Shown here piece after piece: positions 5,125 through 11,799 of a stretch of 24,771 bases of DNA. Position numbers and translations under genes: made by a program. The notes beneath the pieces were generated by a model. It was not told the origin of the DNA. It saw only the letters and a list, made by a program, of their open reading frames with translations, and made no database searches. Source of the DNA: a virus; IMG/VR virus record IMGVR_UViG_3300021964_000500, positions 1-24,771 of that record; one strand, written 5' to 3'. Each line of letters begins with the position of its first letter. Within the stretch, counting starts at the first letter, position 1.

Positions 5125-6009
5125 ATGTCATTTGAAACACTAAAACGCAATCGCGGTTCTAATATCAGTAAAATCATTAAAGCAGCAGAAGCCACTAATA
5201 CTGGTGAAACTAAATCATACGTTGATGATAGAATATGGAAGCCAACTGTTGATAAAGCAGGTAATGGTTACGCTGTGATCAGGTTCCTTCCTGGTACAGA
5301 AGATAATCTTCCATTCGTAAGATATTGGGATCACGGTTTTAAAGGCCCTACTGGTCAATGGTATATTGAAAATTCACTTACTTCAATAGGTCAACCTGAT
5401 CCAGTTGGTGAACTTAACTCCAGACTTTGGAACTCAGGTATTGAGTCTGATAAAGATAGAGCAAGAACTCAAAAGAGAAGATTGCATTACGTAACTAACA
5501 TCTATGTAGTTAGTGATCCATCTGCACCTCAAAATGAAGGTAAGGTATTCTTATATAAATTTGGTAAGAAAATCTTTGATAAGATTTATGATCTTATGAA
5601 TCCTGCATTTGCCGATGAAACACCAATTGACCCATTTGATTTTTGGGAAGGTGCTGATTTTAAACTTAAGATCAGAAATGTTGAAGGTTATAGAAACTAT
5701 GATAAATCAGAATTCTCTTCTGCAGCTTCGTTATTAAACGGTGATGAAGCTAAGTTAGAAGAAGTCTATGGCAAGTTGCATGATTTATCAGAATTTACTA
5801 ATCCTAAAAACTATAAATCATATGATGAGCTTAAAGCGAAACTTATGAGAGTGTTAGGTGAACAAGCTACTGCTGGTGCCTATACAATGAAAGAAGAAAT
5901 TAAATTAAATAATCCTGAGCCGGCTGTTGAGCCAGTCACTGCAGAAGATATAAGTAGTGATGATGAGGATACTTTATCTTATTTCTCTAAACTCGCAAAG
6001 CAAGATTAG
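5125..6009 (+). CDS. 32: single-stranded DNA-binding protein gp32
   Basis: 294 residues (T4: 301). It coats ssDNA during replication, recombination and repair. The N-terminus is basic (LKRNRGSN), where T4 has the LAST motif for cooperative self-binding. The core shows the family blocks DRIWKPTVDKAGNGYAVIRF, DHGFKGPTGQWYIE, NIYVVSDPSAPQNEGKVFLY, KFGKKIFDKI and FDFWEGADFKLKIRNVEGY. The C-terminus is acidic (SSDDEDTLSYF), the usual protein-interaction tail. The three zinc-binding cysteines of T4 gp32 are absent: the loop after WYIE reads NSLTSIGQPDPVGELNSR and the whole protein contains no Cys, although the HGF histidine is kept. AAGGAG precedes the ATG. It ends 4 bases inside the opposing tape-measure gene. 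Confidence 0.92.
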   Translation: MSFETLKRNRGSNISKIIKAAEATNTGETKSYVDDRIWKPTVDKAGNGYAVIRFLPGTEDNLPFVRYWDHGFKGPTGQWYIENSLTSIGQPDPVGELNSRLWNSGIESDKDRARTQKRRLHYVTNIYVVSDPSAPQNEGKVFLYKFGKKIFDKIYDLMNPAFADETPIDPFDFWEGADFKLKIRNVEGYRNYDKSEFSSAASLLNGDEAKLEEVYGKLHDLSEFTNPKNYKSYDELKAKLMRVLGEQATAGAYTMKEEIKLNNPEPAVEPVTAEDISSDDEDTLSYFSKLAKQD

Positions 6010-7697
6010 CCAACATTCCATCCAAGCATCTGGTCCTGTAGATCTACTGCAGGGCCGTTTGATATTAGAGCGTTTGTAGTATTACTATTACTTATTGTTT
6101 GATTATTGGTCGGTGATATTATGACATTACTCTTTGAAGAGTTGTTATTATTAGTTGTATTAGAAGGAGCTGTATACTTTCCAGTTTCAGGTGGATTTAT
6201 GTTAGATTTTTGAAGTTGACTAGAAGGTTCTATTGTATTAGTCTTGCCTAATATCATATTCACTTTATTCATTTGTTTGACTAAATCATCTACCTTTAAG
6301 TCTGGAGATAAAAAACCTTTGCCAAAATCGACTTCTGGTATTCCATCAAAATATCCACTACCTACTTTTCCACCATTAGCCATTTTATCAATTAAATCAA
6401 GCTGAATACCCATTCCAGCAATCATGTCTTTGACACTTTTTTCAAATCCCTTAAGACTTATCTTTCCTAAGTCATTTAAGTTATCCATAAATTTCTTTAA
6501 TGCGCCACTAAGCCTATCTAAATTGTCAGCAACTGATACATCGATAGTTTTGAGAGGTTCCATAGCATCAACCATGCTTTGAATCATGTTTGCTCTTGTA
6601 GTCTTTTGATCTTTTAAATCTGTTCCAAATAAAAAGTTAACAATTTTTTTAGCACCATCAATTAAGCCATCAACTAATTGAACTCCGCCTGTGCCTACCA
6701 TTGCTGATAATAAAGCAGGCCCAATTCCAGCAATTGCGGCTATTTTGCTTAATAAACCATCAGCTTCTATTTTACTTAATTCTGATAATCCTCCAGCTAT
6801 ATTAGTAACTAAAGTTTTGAATGCACTACCGTCTACACCTAATACAGCACCTAGTTTAGTAATTCCAGCTAAAGATGTAATAAAAGCTCCAATGCCAACA
6901 CCTATTGCGCCAATTCCTAATGCTGCTGCTTGAGCACCTCCAGGAAATAATGCTAATAACGCACCTGAACCCATAGCGACACCTAGCGCTGCAAACTCTT
7001 TCCCTCCAAATGCGCTAAGGCCACCTGCAATATTTGTTAATAATTTTTTTAAGTTTTCTCCTTGGTCACCGCCCATCATAGACATTAAAGCATCAGCTCC
7101 AGCTAATGCGGTGAAAAAACCGGCCATGCCTACACCTACGGCAATTAAACCTTTTGCAGTACCTTTGGGGAATATTATACCTGCTGCTAAAACAGCACCT
7201 AATGCTAAAAATTCTTTTTTACCAAAGGCGCTTAAACCTTCAGCTAAATTAGTTAATAATTTTTTTATACCTTCACCAGCATCTTTTGATGCAAATTTTT
7301 GTATAATAGCTTCAGCACCAGCTAATCCTAAAAAGAATGCACCTAATCCAACACCGGCTGGTCCTAATGATGCCAATATCTTTGCAACGCCGCCTCCAAC
7401 AGCTTTAGCCAATAATGCAAGACCACCTAAGAATCCTATTCCCTTTAAACTTTTTAAGCTTCCAAATAATCCACCATCTGCTTTTTTAACTTGTTCAGTG
7501 ACACCAGATGTAACTGCTTTTCCTTTGGCAGTAGATTTTTCTCTTGATGCTTCAAGATCCATTTTAGATTTTTTAACAAAATAACTTGATACAGTGTTAT
7601 GTAAACTATCAACAGCTTGCGTTGTATCTATGGTAGAGTCATTATTAGTTTTGAGTTGATTAATAACATCACCTAATGTTGAATATGTTCTTGCCAT
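6006..7697 (-). CDS. tail tape-measure protein (T4 gp29 analogue)
   Basis: 563 residues, close to T4 gp29 (590). It would run inside the tail tube and set tail length. The N-terminal 80 residues are polar, then come long Gly/Ala-rich hydrophobic stretches (about residues 85-330). Three imperfect repeats start near residues 145, 217 and 294: KKLLTNLAEGLSAFGKKEF, KKLLTNIAGGLSAFGGKEF and KTLVTNIAGGLSELSKIE, a spacing of 72-77 residues. A charged helical segment follows. The C-terminus is Asn/Ser-rich and polar (NTTNNNNSSKSNV) and ends DLQDQMLGWNVG. GGAAAG precedes the ATG. It lies directly after the gp26/gp51 pair, the usual place for a tape measure behind tail-assembly chaperones. Assignment rests on composition, repeats and position rather than a motif. 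Confidence 0.75.
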   Translation of the reverse strand: MARTYSTLGDVINQLKTNNDSTIDTTQAVDSLHNTVSSYFVKKSKMDLEASREKSTAKGKAVTSGVTEQVKKADGGLFGSLKSLKGIGFLGGLALLAKAVGGGVAKILASLGPAGVGLGAFFLGLAGAEAIIQKFASKDAGEGIKKLLTNLAEGLSAFGKKEFLALGAVLAAGIIFPKGTAKGLIAVGVGMAGFFTALAGADALMSMMGGDQGENLKKLLTNIAGGLSAFGGKEFAALGVAMGSGALLALFPGGAQAAALGIGAIGVGIGAFITSLAGITKLGAVLGVDGSAFKTLVTNIAGGLSELSKIEADGLLSKIAAIAGIGPALLSAMVGTGGVQLVDGLIDGAKKIVNFLFGTDLKDQKTTRANMIQSMVDAMEPLKTIDVSVADNLDRLSGALKKFMDNLNDLGKISLKGFEKSVKDMIAGMGIQLDLIDKMANGGKVGSGYFDGIPEVDFGKGFLSPDLKVDDLVKQMNKVNMILGKTNTIEPSSQLQKSNINPPETGKYTAPSNTTNNNNSSKSNVIISPTNNQTISNSNTTNALISNGPAVDLQDQMLGWNVG

Positions 7698-7698
7698 G

Positions 7699-7878
7699 TC
7701 ATCTTCTTTCCTGTTTGCTTTCTTCTTCTTTTATGTGGTCTATTAGCATTCCTACATAAACTTCTTTTTCCCATGGTATCAAATTGTCTATCTCACTTAA
7801 AGAATATTTGTGATGCTGCATTAAGTTAAAATTAGTCTCATAATAATTACTTAATGAGTTATGAGATAGACTTATTAT
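7699..7878 (-). CDS. small ORF in gp51 position, probably expressed as a -1 frameshift extension of gp26
   Basis: The frame is open for 59 codons from 7878 to a TGA at 7701-7699, two bases before the tape-measure ATG. There is no ATG, GTG or TTG between the gp26 stop and the ATG at 7821, and that ATG has no Shine-Dalgarno (AATTTTAACTTA precedes it). Entered by -1 slippage on the gp26 TTTTTTA, the product would continue IISLSHNSLSNYYETNFNL, then MQHHKYSLSEIDNLIPWEKE and a charged helix. The aromatic and polar YYETNFNL before the ATG looks coding. In T4, gene 51 follows gene 26 and both products act in baseplate-hub assembly without being in the particle; I assign gp51 by position only. Confidence 0.65.
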   Translation of the reverse strand: MISLSHNSLSNYYETNFNLMQHHKYSLSEIDNLIPWEKEVYVGMLIDHIKEEESKQERR

Positions 7879-7884
7879 AAAAAA
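7834..7884 (-). other. programmed -1 ribosomal frameshift site (slippery heptamer plus hairpin)
   Basis: Minus strand 7884-7878 reads T TTT TTA in the gp26 frame, directly followed by the TAA stop (7877-7875). Five bases further on, a hairpin can form. CTCATAA (7865-7859) pairs with TTATGAG (7843-7837), and AGT (7872-7870) pairs with ACT (7836-7834) across a 4-base bulge. Slippage by -1 enters the open 59-codon frame. X-XXY-YYZ heptamers with a 5-9 base spacer and a stem are the standard -1 frameshift signal. Confidence 0.65.
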
Positions 7885-8582
7885 CTTTGCAAGCCCTCCA
7901 CTTTAATTTCATTATGTGTATTACATTTAATGCAATCAAATTTAATATCATGAGATAATTTAGGTATATTCTCAATATATTCTCTTATCTTAGTAAATTG
8001 TTCTTGTGTCATTGATTCGATAAATTCTTGAAATTCTTCTTTTTCAATATCCTTTATATCGATCCTTTCATCATCTGTCATTACAGCATTGATTGATTCT
8101 TTTATTAATCCAAACACTTGAACCGTTGGAGATTCTTCATTTAATGATTCACTAGCCGCCATTTGACTAAAAGTAGGATGCTTCATTTCAACTACTATCT
8201 TATCAGTTATATTAATTCTATTGTTGCTATTATCAACTTTTATGTTTATATCGTCAACATTAATCCTAACATCATTTTCAGTTGTACACTCTTTACATTT
8301 AAAAATCAACTTAGATGTTTCTCCAACTGACTTTGCTCTTATCTTTAAAAATAAATATTCAATGTCATATGAAGTTAAAGACTTCATGTTTAATTCTTCG
8401 TATACACATGACTTAACTGTGTCCATTACAGCACCAGCTATTTGCATAGCGTCTTGTGTTTCTAAACCTATTAATAAAATTTTTTCTTCTTTAACTAAAA
8501 AAGGCCTAAATGTAATTTCATCATTTGTTGAAGGTACCACTGCTTTGTATTTTGGTACGTCATTTAATTTAGGTAATCTCAT
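7875..8582 (-). CDS. 26: baseplate hub assembly protein gp26 (T4_baseplate family)
   Basis: 235 residues (T4: 208). The N-terminus MRLPKLNDVPKYKAVVPSTN followed by ITFRPFLVKEEKILLIGLE is the hallmark of the gp26-type family in marine T4-like phages. Two CxxC pairs, CKECTTEND (about residue 97) and CIKCNTHNE (near the C-terminus), could form a zinc site. In T4 gp26 helps build the central hub of the baseplate. AAGGAG precedes the ATG, overlapping the leader after the gp54-like gene. The last codons AGT TTT TTA TAA form a frameshift heptamer leading into the next ORF, so some product is probably extended by 59 residues. Confidence 0.82.
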   Translation of the reverse strand: MRLPKLNDVPKYKAVVPSTNDEITFRPFLVKEEKILLIGLETQDAMQIAGAVMDTVKSCVYEELNMKSLTSYDIEYLFLKIRAKSVGETSKLIFKCKECTTENDVRINVDDINIKVDNSNNRINITDKIVVEMKHPTFSQMAASESLNEESPTVQVFGLIKESINAVMTDDERIDIKDIEKEEFQEFIESMTQEQFTKIREYIENIPKLSHDIKFDCIKCNTHNEIKVEGLQSFL

Positions 8583-8595
8583 ACTATTTTACTCC

Positions 8596-9288
8596 TTATA
8601 ATAAATCAATTCCACCAAGAGGTGTATCAATATCCATGTTAATAAATCCTTGAGTGTTACTTGAACGAGCCCAATTTGTATATGCAAAAGTTACAGTTAA
8701 TTGAACTAATCCGTCTAGTTCGTTACTTAATTCTATTGCACTAGTTGATACAGGAAAAGCATCTAGTAACTCTACAGAATAGACAGTTCCACCACCAATG
8801 CCAGCATTAAGTCTAATTGGTCCAACTTGTTTTGAAAATCCTTTTAATGGTTGACGTAGTTGGTGTATAGTTACAGACTTAGCATACTGGCTTTTATAGT
8901 TACTTGTAAATGCTCGAGCTCCATCTTCTGGAATTGCTGTATTTCTCCATGCATCAAAATATTCTTTCACGCCGTAATCATTCATTAAGTAGAAAGTCAT
9001 CGAAACATCGTCGATAGCATACCCGTACGCTACTTTTTGAAATTCCATTCCTATTCTTCTGTCATTAGTTAATGTGATCTTTCCAGGCATAGTCGCATTA
9101 GAGCAAAGAATATTTAATTCTCTACCAGAAGCTCCGCCTCCACCGCCAGTTAACATTCCAATTATGCCACCTAACAATCCTCCACCTCCACCAAAGTTTG
9201 TTGGAAATGTGACTAAGAATCTATTTGCTCGAGCAAATCCTAATTTTGTATTAGCTAAAGCTTTTAATTCATCTACACTACTAGCCAT
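8596..9288 (-). CDS. 54: tail-tube-fold protein, baseplate tail tube initiator gp54-like
   Basis: 230 residues (T4 gp54: 320; tube protein gp19: 163). The start VDELKALANTKLGFARANRF parallels the gp54 start, where a short helix leads into R-x-N-x-F. TMPGKITLTNDRRIGMEFQ, then VSMTFYLMNDYGVKEYFDAW and finally LVQLTVTFAYTNW follow the tube-fold order seen in gp54 and gp19. In T4, gp54 caps gp48 and nucleates tube polymerisation. A glycine-rich insert (residues about 32-56, GGGGGLLGGIIGMLTGGGGG) interrupts the N-terminal part. AAGGAA precedes the ATG. A gp19 paralogue is the alternative, but gp19 normally sits next to the sheath gene, which is not here. Confidence 0.7.
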   Translation of the reverse strand: MASSVDELKALANTKLGFARANRFLVTFPTNFGGGGGLLGGIIGMLTGGGGGASGRELNILCSNATMPGKITLTNDRRIGMEFQKVAYGYAIDDVSMTFYLMNDYGVKEYFDAWRNTAIPEDGARAFTSNYKSQYAKSVTIHQLRQPLKGFSKQVGPIRLNAGIGGGTVYSVELLDAFPVSTSAIELSNELDGLVQLTVTFAYTNWARSSNTQGFINMDIDTPLGGIDLL

Positions 9289-9871
9289 TTGATATCTTCC
9301 TTGAATCTGAATATACTCTTCCAGCAGAAGCTTTCTTCCAACTCGCTGTTGGTAAGAATGTAGCTATCTCCCATTCAGGTGCTGGTACTTGAGCAAATCT
9401 AGATTTAACGTGATCTAAAAGATAATGTTTAAAACACGGTTGAAAGTATCTAAATCTTGCTGCACCTTTAAGTAATCTGTATGTTAATGTAAAACGTGTC
9501 GATTCATCATATTTTTTATTGTTAACTATATCAAGTAAACTATCCAAAAACTTTGCTCTTAAAACTGGAGGAATGTAATGTAAATTTAGACCTTTAAATC
9601 CACCTTCAGCTTTTTCAACTGGTATAACCAACGGAAAAGTGTCGTAGTATGGAAGTTTGTCTTTAAGCTTAGGGTCATAAAAGAACATCATCATACTACC
9701 AAGTAAAGGTCTACTTACTTTATTGATTTCATCTTCTCTCATTAATGCTTCACGATTCACTCTTGTGAGTCTTTGCACACGACGACGGAACCAATCTCGA
9801 GATTCTTGTGTTCGAGGTGTAATACCTTTTCGAAAAGCTTCAAGCTCTAATCTTTGAAATAAATTACTCAT
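9281..9871 (-). CDS. conserved T4-like structural/packaging protein, possible DNA end protector gp2
   Basis: 196 residues, basic overall. Conserved-looking blocks: SRDWFRRRVQRL near the N-terminus, MMFFYDPKLKDKLPYYDTFP, then GFKGLNLHYIPPVLRAKFLD, TRFTLTYRLLKGAARFRYFQ and APEWEIATFLPTASWKKASA. I recall this pattern from marine T4-like genomes beside gp4, where it is labelled gp2, the protein protecting packaged DNA ends. In T4 genes 2 and 4 are neighbours. T4 gp2 is longer (about 274 residues), and I cannot align it from memory, so the identity is tentative. It overlaps the gp54-like gene by 8 bases. No good Shine-Dalgarno precedes the ATG, which lies just 8 bases after a TATAAATA element. Confidence 0.6.
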   Translation of the reverse strand: MSNLFQRLELEAFRKGITPRTQESRDWFRRRVQRLTRVNREALMREDEINKVSRPLLGSMMMFFYDPKLKDKLPYYDTFPLVIPVEKAEGGFKGLNLHYIPPVLRAKFLDSLLDIVNNKKYDESTRFTLTYRLLKGAARFRYFQPCFKHYLLDHVKSRFAQVPAPEWEIATFLPTASWKKASAGRVYSDSRKISNG

Positions 9872-9878
9872 CTTAAGT

Positions 9879-10385
9879 CTATTTATATCTTTTTTTACGC
9901 TTTTTTCGATATGCAGGTAGAGGTTTATATGCTTTAAGTTTGCCAGGAACGGGCTTAGTTAGCAACTTCATTTCTTGTAAAGTTTTTTCGGTCCATACTT
10001 GAAACTCCCATCCACGATCTTTTGCATAATTATCAGCAGCTTCCCACTTATTCATGTTTTTAACGTATGTTAAACCTTCAGTAATATATCTTTTAGTTCT
10101 CTTTGAACCTACTGGCGGTATTGTTTCTTTTTCTGGTTTTATTTCTACTAACAGGGTTTTATCTTCAAATATTATTTTTACGTCTACATAATATTTGTGA
10201 TATCTTTTATCAACATCATAATAATATGGTACAACTATTTCTTCAGAACTCCAACCTTTTACTTTTGGATTATTATCGCACCATTGAAAAACAGCTTTCT
10301 CCCATAGAGATCTATATACTATATTAGTATAATCACCTTTATATTTTGAAACATTTTTCGCACTGTAAAGACCTGAATAAACCAT
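9879..10385 (-). CDS. 4: head completion protein gp4
   Basis: 168 residues (T4: 150). The start MVYSGLYSAKNVSKYKGDYT, then YRSLWEKAVFQWCDNNPKV, matches T4 gp4 (MAYSGKWVPKNISKYRGD..., YRSNWEKFFFEWLDKNPE) nearly position by position. WSSEEIVVPYYYDVDKRYHK, then YYVDVKII, LVEIKPEKETIPP and KWEAADNYAKDRGWEFQVWT continue the family. The D-V-K and E-I-K-P-E-K residues resemble a PD-(D/E)XK nuclease core. In T4, gp4 finishes the packaged head before tail joining. The C-terminus is very basic (YRKKRKKRYK). It is the first gene of the minus-strand operon, divergent from gp48. Confidence 0.88.
   Translation of the reverse strand: MVYSGLYSAKNVSKYKGDYTNIVYRSLWEKAVFQWCDNNPKVKGWSSEEIVVPYYYDVDKRYHKYYVDVKIIFEDKTLLVEIKPEKETIPPVGSKRTKRYITEGLTYVKNMNKWEAADNYAKDRGWEFQVWTEKTLQEMKLLTKPVPGKLKAYKPLPAYRKKRKKRYK
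9880..9887 (-). promoter_or_regulatory. possible late promoter inside the end of gene 4
   Basis: The minus strand reads TATAAATAGACTTA here, identical over 14 bases to the late promoter before the fibre gene at 22303. It overlaps the Tyr-Lys-stop codons of gp4. A start site 5-6 bases downstream would leave almost no leader before the ATG at 9871, so either that gene is nearly leaderless or the element is a coincidence of coding sequence. Confidence 0.4.
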
Positions 10386-10394
10386 GATAACCGT

Positions 10395-10402
10395 TATAAA
10401 TA
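10395..10402 (+). promoter_or_regulatory. T4-type late promoter for the gp48 operon
   Basis: A perfect TATAAATA on the plus strand, 38 bases before the gp48 start, in the divergent gap between gp4 and gp48. The start site would be near 10408. It should drive the first part of the rightward baseplate operon. Confidence 0.75.
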
Positions 10403-10422
10403 AAGAAATAATACTTTAATAT

Positions 10423-10430
10423 TATCTATA
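10423..10430 (-). promoter_or_regulatory. possible degenerate late promoter for gp4
   Basis: The minus strand reads TATAGATA, one base off the TATAAATA consensus, with the predicted start about 30 bases before the gp4 ATG at 10385. It lies back to back with the perfect plus-strand element at 10395, so the 55-base gap may hold two overlapping divergent late promoters. Confidence 0.35.
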
Positions 10431-10440
10431 AGGATTACAC

Positions 10441-11799
10441 ATGGAAATATTCGATAAAGCTGGACCTTTAGGAGAAACACTTAAAGGCGGAGGTGGATTG
10501 AAAAATCCAATAAAGAATTTTAGCAACATTGAAGGTGCATTCGAAGAATTTGCAGAAGCTGGTCAATCGTTACTAGGTGCCTTATTTCAAAACTTTGGTG
10601 TTGGTGGCAGCACATTAGAATATCCATTAGATGTATCTGGTAATCCTGCTTATGCTGCAACTGTGTCATTTCAAACTTTAGAATATACAACGCCCGAATC
10701 TGGTAAAAGTCAAAAGTCTCATATGAAACAGCAAGAAGATAATCTCAAACAAGCCAGATTAAGAGAAGCCGATGATGCTAGAAACCAAGCTGCAGGCTTA
10801 GGATTGGTTGACGATTTTGGAAGTAGAAATCCAGGGTTTCAACAATCAAATGATGCAAATGCATCATTCTTAGGTGCTACTAATCAACCAACAACATTCT
10901 CTGCAGATGTTGCAGATGGAAGCGGAGGATCTAATTCAGCAGCTTTTGCTGATGACGCTTCTGCATTAAATTTTGCAGCTAAAAAAGATACTGAAGTTGA
11001 AGCTGCTACTGCTAAAAAATCTTCTTCAAGTGTAAGAGCTGGCACAAGCTTTTTTCCTAAGAAAGGTGAACCAACAGTCACAATGTACTTTCCTCCAAGT
11101 ATGTCTTTTGTTGATAATGTTGGATATGACACAAATGCTGAATTAGGTGTACTAGGTGCTTCAACATTAGCTGGAATAGAAGGTGGCATGTCAGGTTTAG
11201 GCGCGGCAGCTGAAGCAATCAAAGGTGAAGGAACTGCTTTAATTGATACATTCTTAGGTGGTGGAGATGCTAGTAAAAATCTCTCACCAGGAGTCACAGA
11301 CTCATTGAAACTTGCAATTGCAAAAGTAAACAACAGATTTATGCCATTGCAATCTTTTAAAAACGCAACAACTCTTGCTAATAGGTTTATTGTTAATCCT
11401 AATGTAAGAGCTATATTTAGAGGAGTTAATATACGTGAGTTTCAATTTCAATTTAAACTTATAGCAACTTCTCCAGAAGAAGCAAGAGCTGTACAAAAAA
11501 TAATTAAGCATTTTAGAAAAGAGCTATATCCAAAAGGATTTCCAGTAAATTTCGGTTCTGCTTCTGCAGATATAGGTTATCATTTTCCAAATGCATTTAA
11601 AATTGTGTTTAAGTTCAAAGGAAGAAGAAATAAAAATTTACCTAAGATAAAACCTTGTTACTTAAGAAGTTTTAACGCAACGATTAATCCTACAGGCGGT
11701 GGATTTAGAAATGATGGTCAACCAAACGAAATAGATATTTCAATGGCATTTGTTGAGCATGAAACTCTTAAATCACTCGATATTCAGAAAGGATTCTAA
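10441..11799 (+). CDS. 48: baseplate tail tube cap gp48
   Basis: 452 residues (T4: 364). The C-terminal third is diagnostic: FRGVNIREFQFQFKLIATSP, EEARAVQKIIKHFRKELYPK, FPNAFKIVFKF, then LPKIKPCYLRSFNATINPTG, FRNDGQPNEIDISMAFVEHE. This is the order found in gp48-type tube caps that sit on the gp27 hub and template the first tube ring with gp54. The extra length is a low-complexity Ala/Ser/Asp-rich insert (about residues 80-200), followed by TVTMYFPPSMSF, where the tube fold resumes. It is the first gene after the late promoter at 10395, with a weak AAGGA site, and ends in a TAATG overlap with gp53. Confidence 0.82.
   Translation: MEIFDKAGPLGETLKGGGGLKNPIKNFSNIEGAFEEFAEAGQSLLGALFQNFGVGGSTLEYPLDVSGNPAYAATVSFQTLEYTTPESGKSQKSHMKQQEDNLKQARLREADDARNQAAGLGLVDDFGSRNPGFQQSNDANASFLGATNQPTTFSADVADGSGGSNSAAFADDASALNFAAKKDTEVEAATAKKSSSSVRAGTSFFPKKGEPTVTMYFPPSMSFVDNVGYDTNAELGVLGASTLAGIEGGMSGLGAAAEAIKGEGTALIDTFLGGGDASKNLSPGVTDSLKLAIAKVNNRFMPLQSFKNATTLANRFIVNPNVRAIFRGVNIREFQFQFKLIATSPEEARAVQKIIKHFRKELYPKGFPVNFGSASADIGYHFPNAFKIVFKFKGRRNKNLPKIKPCYLRSFNATINPTGGGFRNDGQPNEIDISMAFVEHETLKSLDIQKGF

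Noticed and set aside
7111-7584. 157-codon plus-strand ORF opposite the tape measure
   Set aside because: Pro/Ala/Asn-rich shadow of the Gly/Ala-rich tape-measure codons; no ribosome site and no domain.
10884-11333. 149-codon minus-strand ORF inside gp48
   Set aside because: Antisense shadow of the low-complexity Ala/Ser insert of gp48; no promoter or ribosome site.
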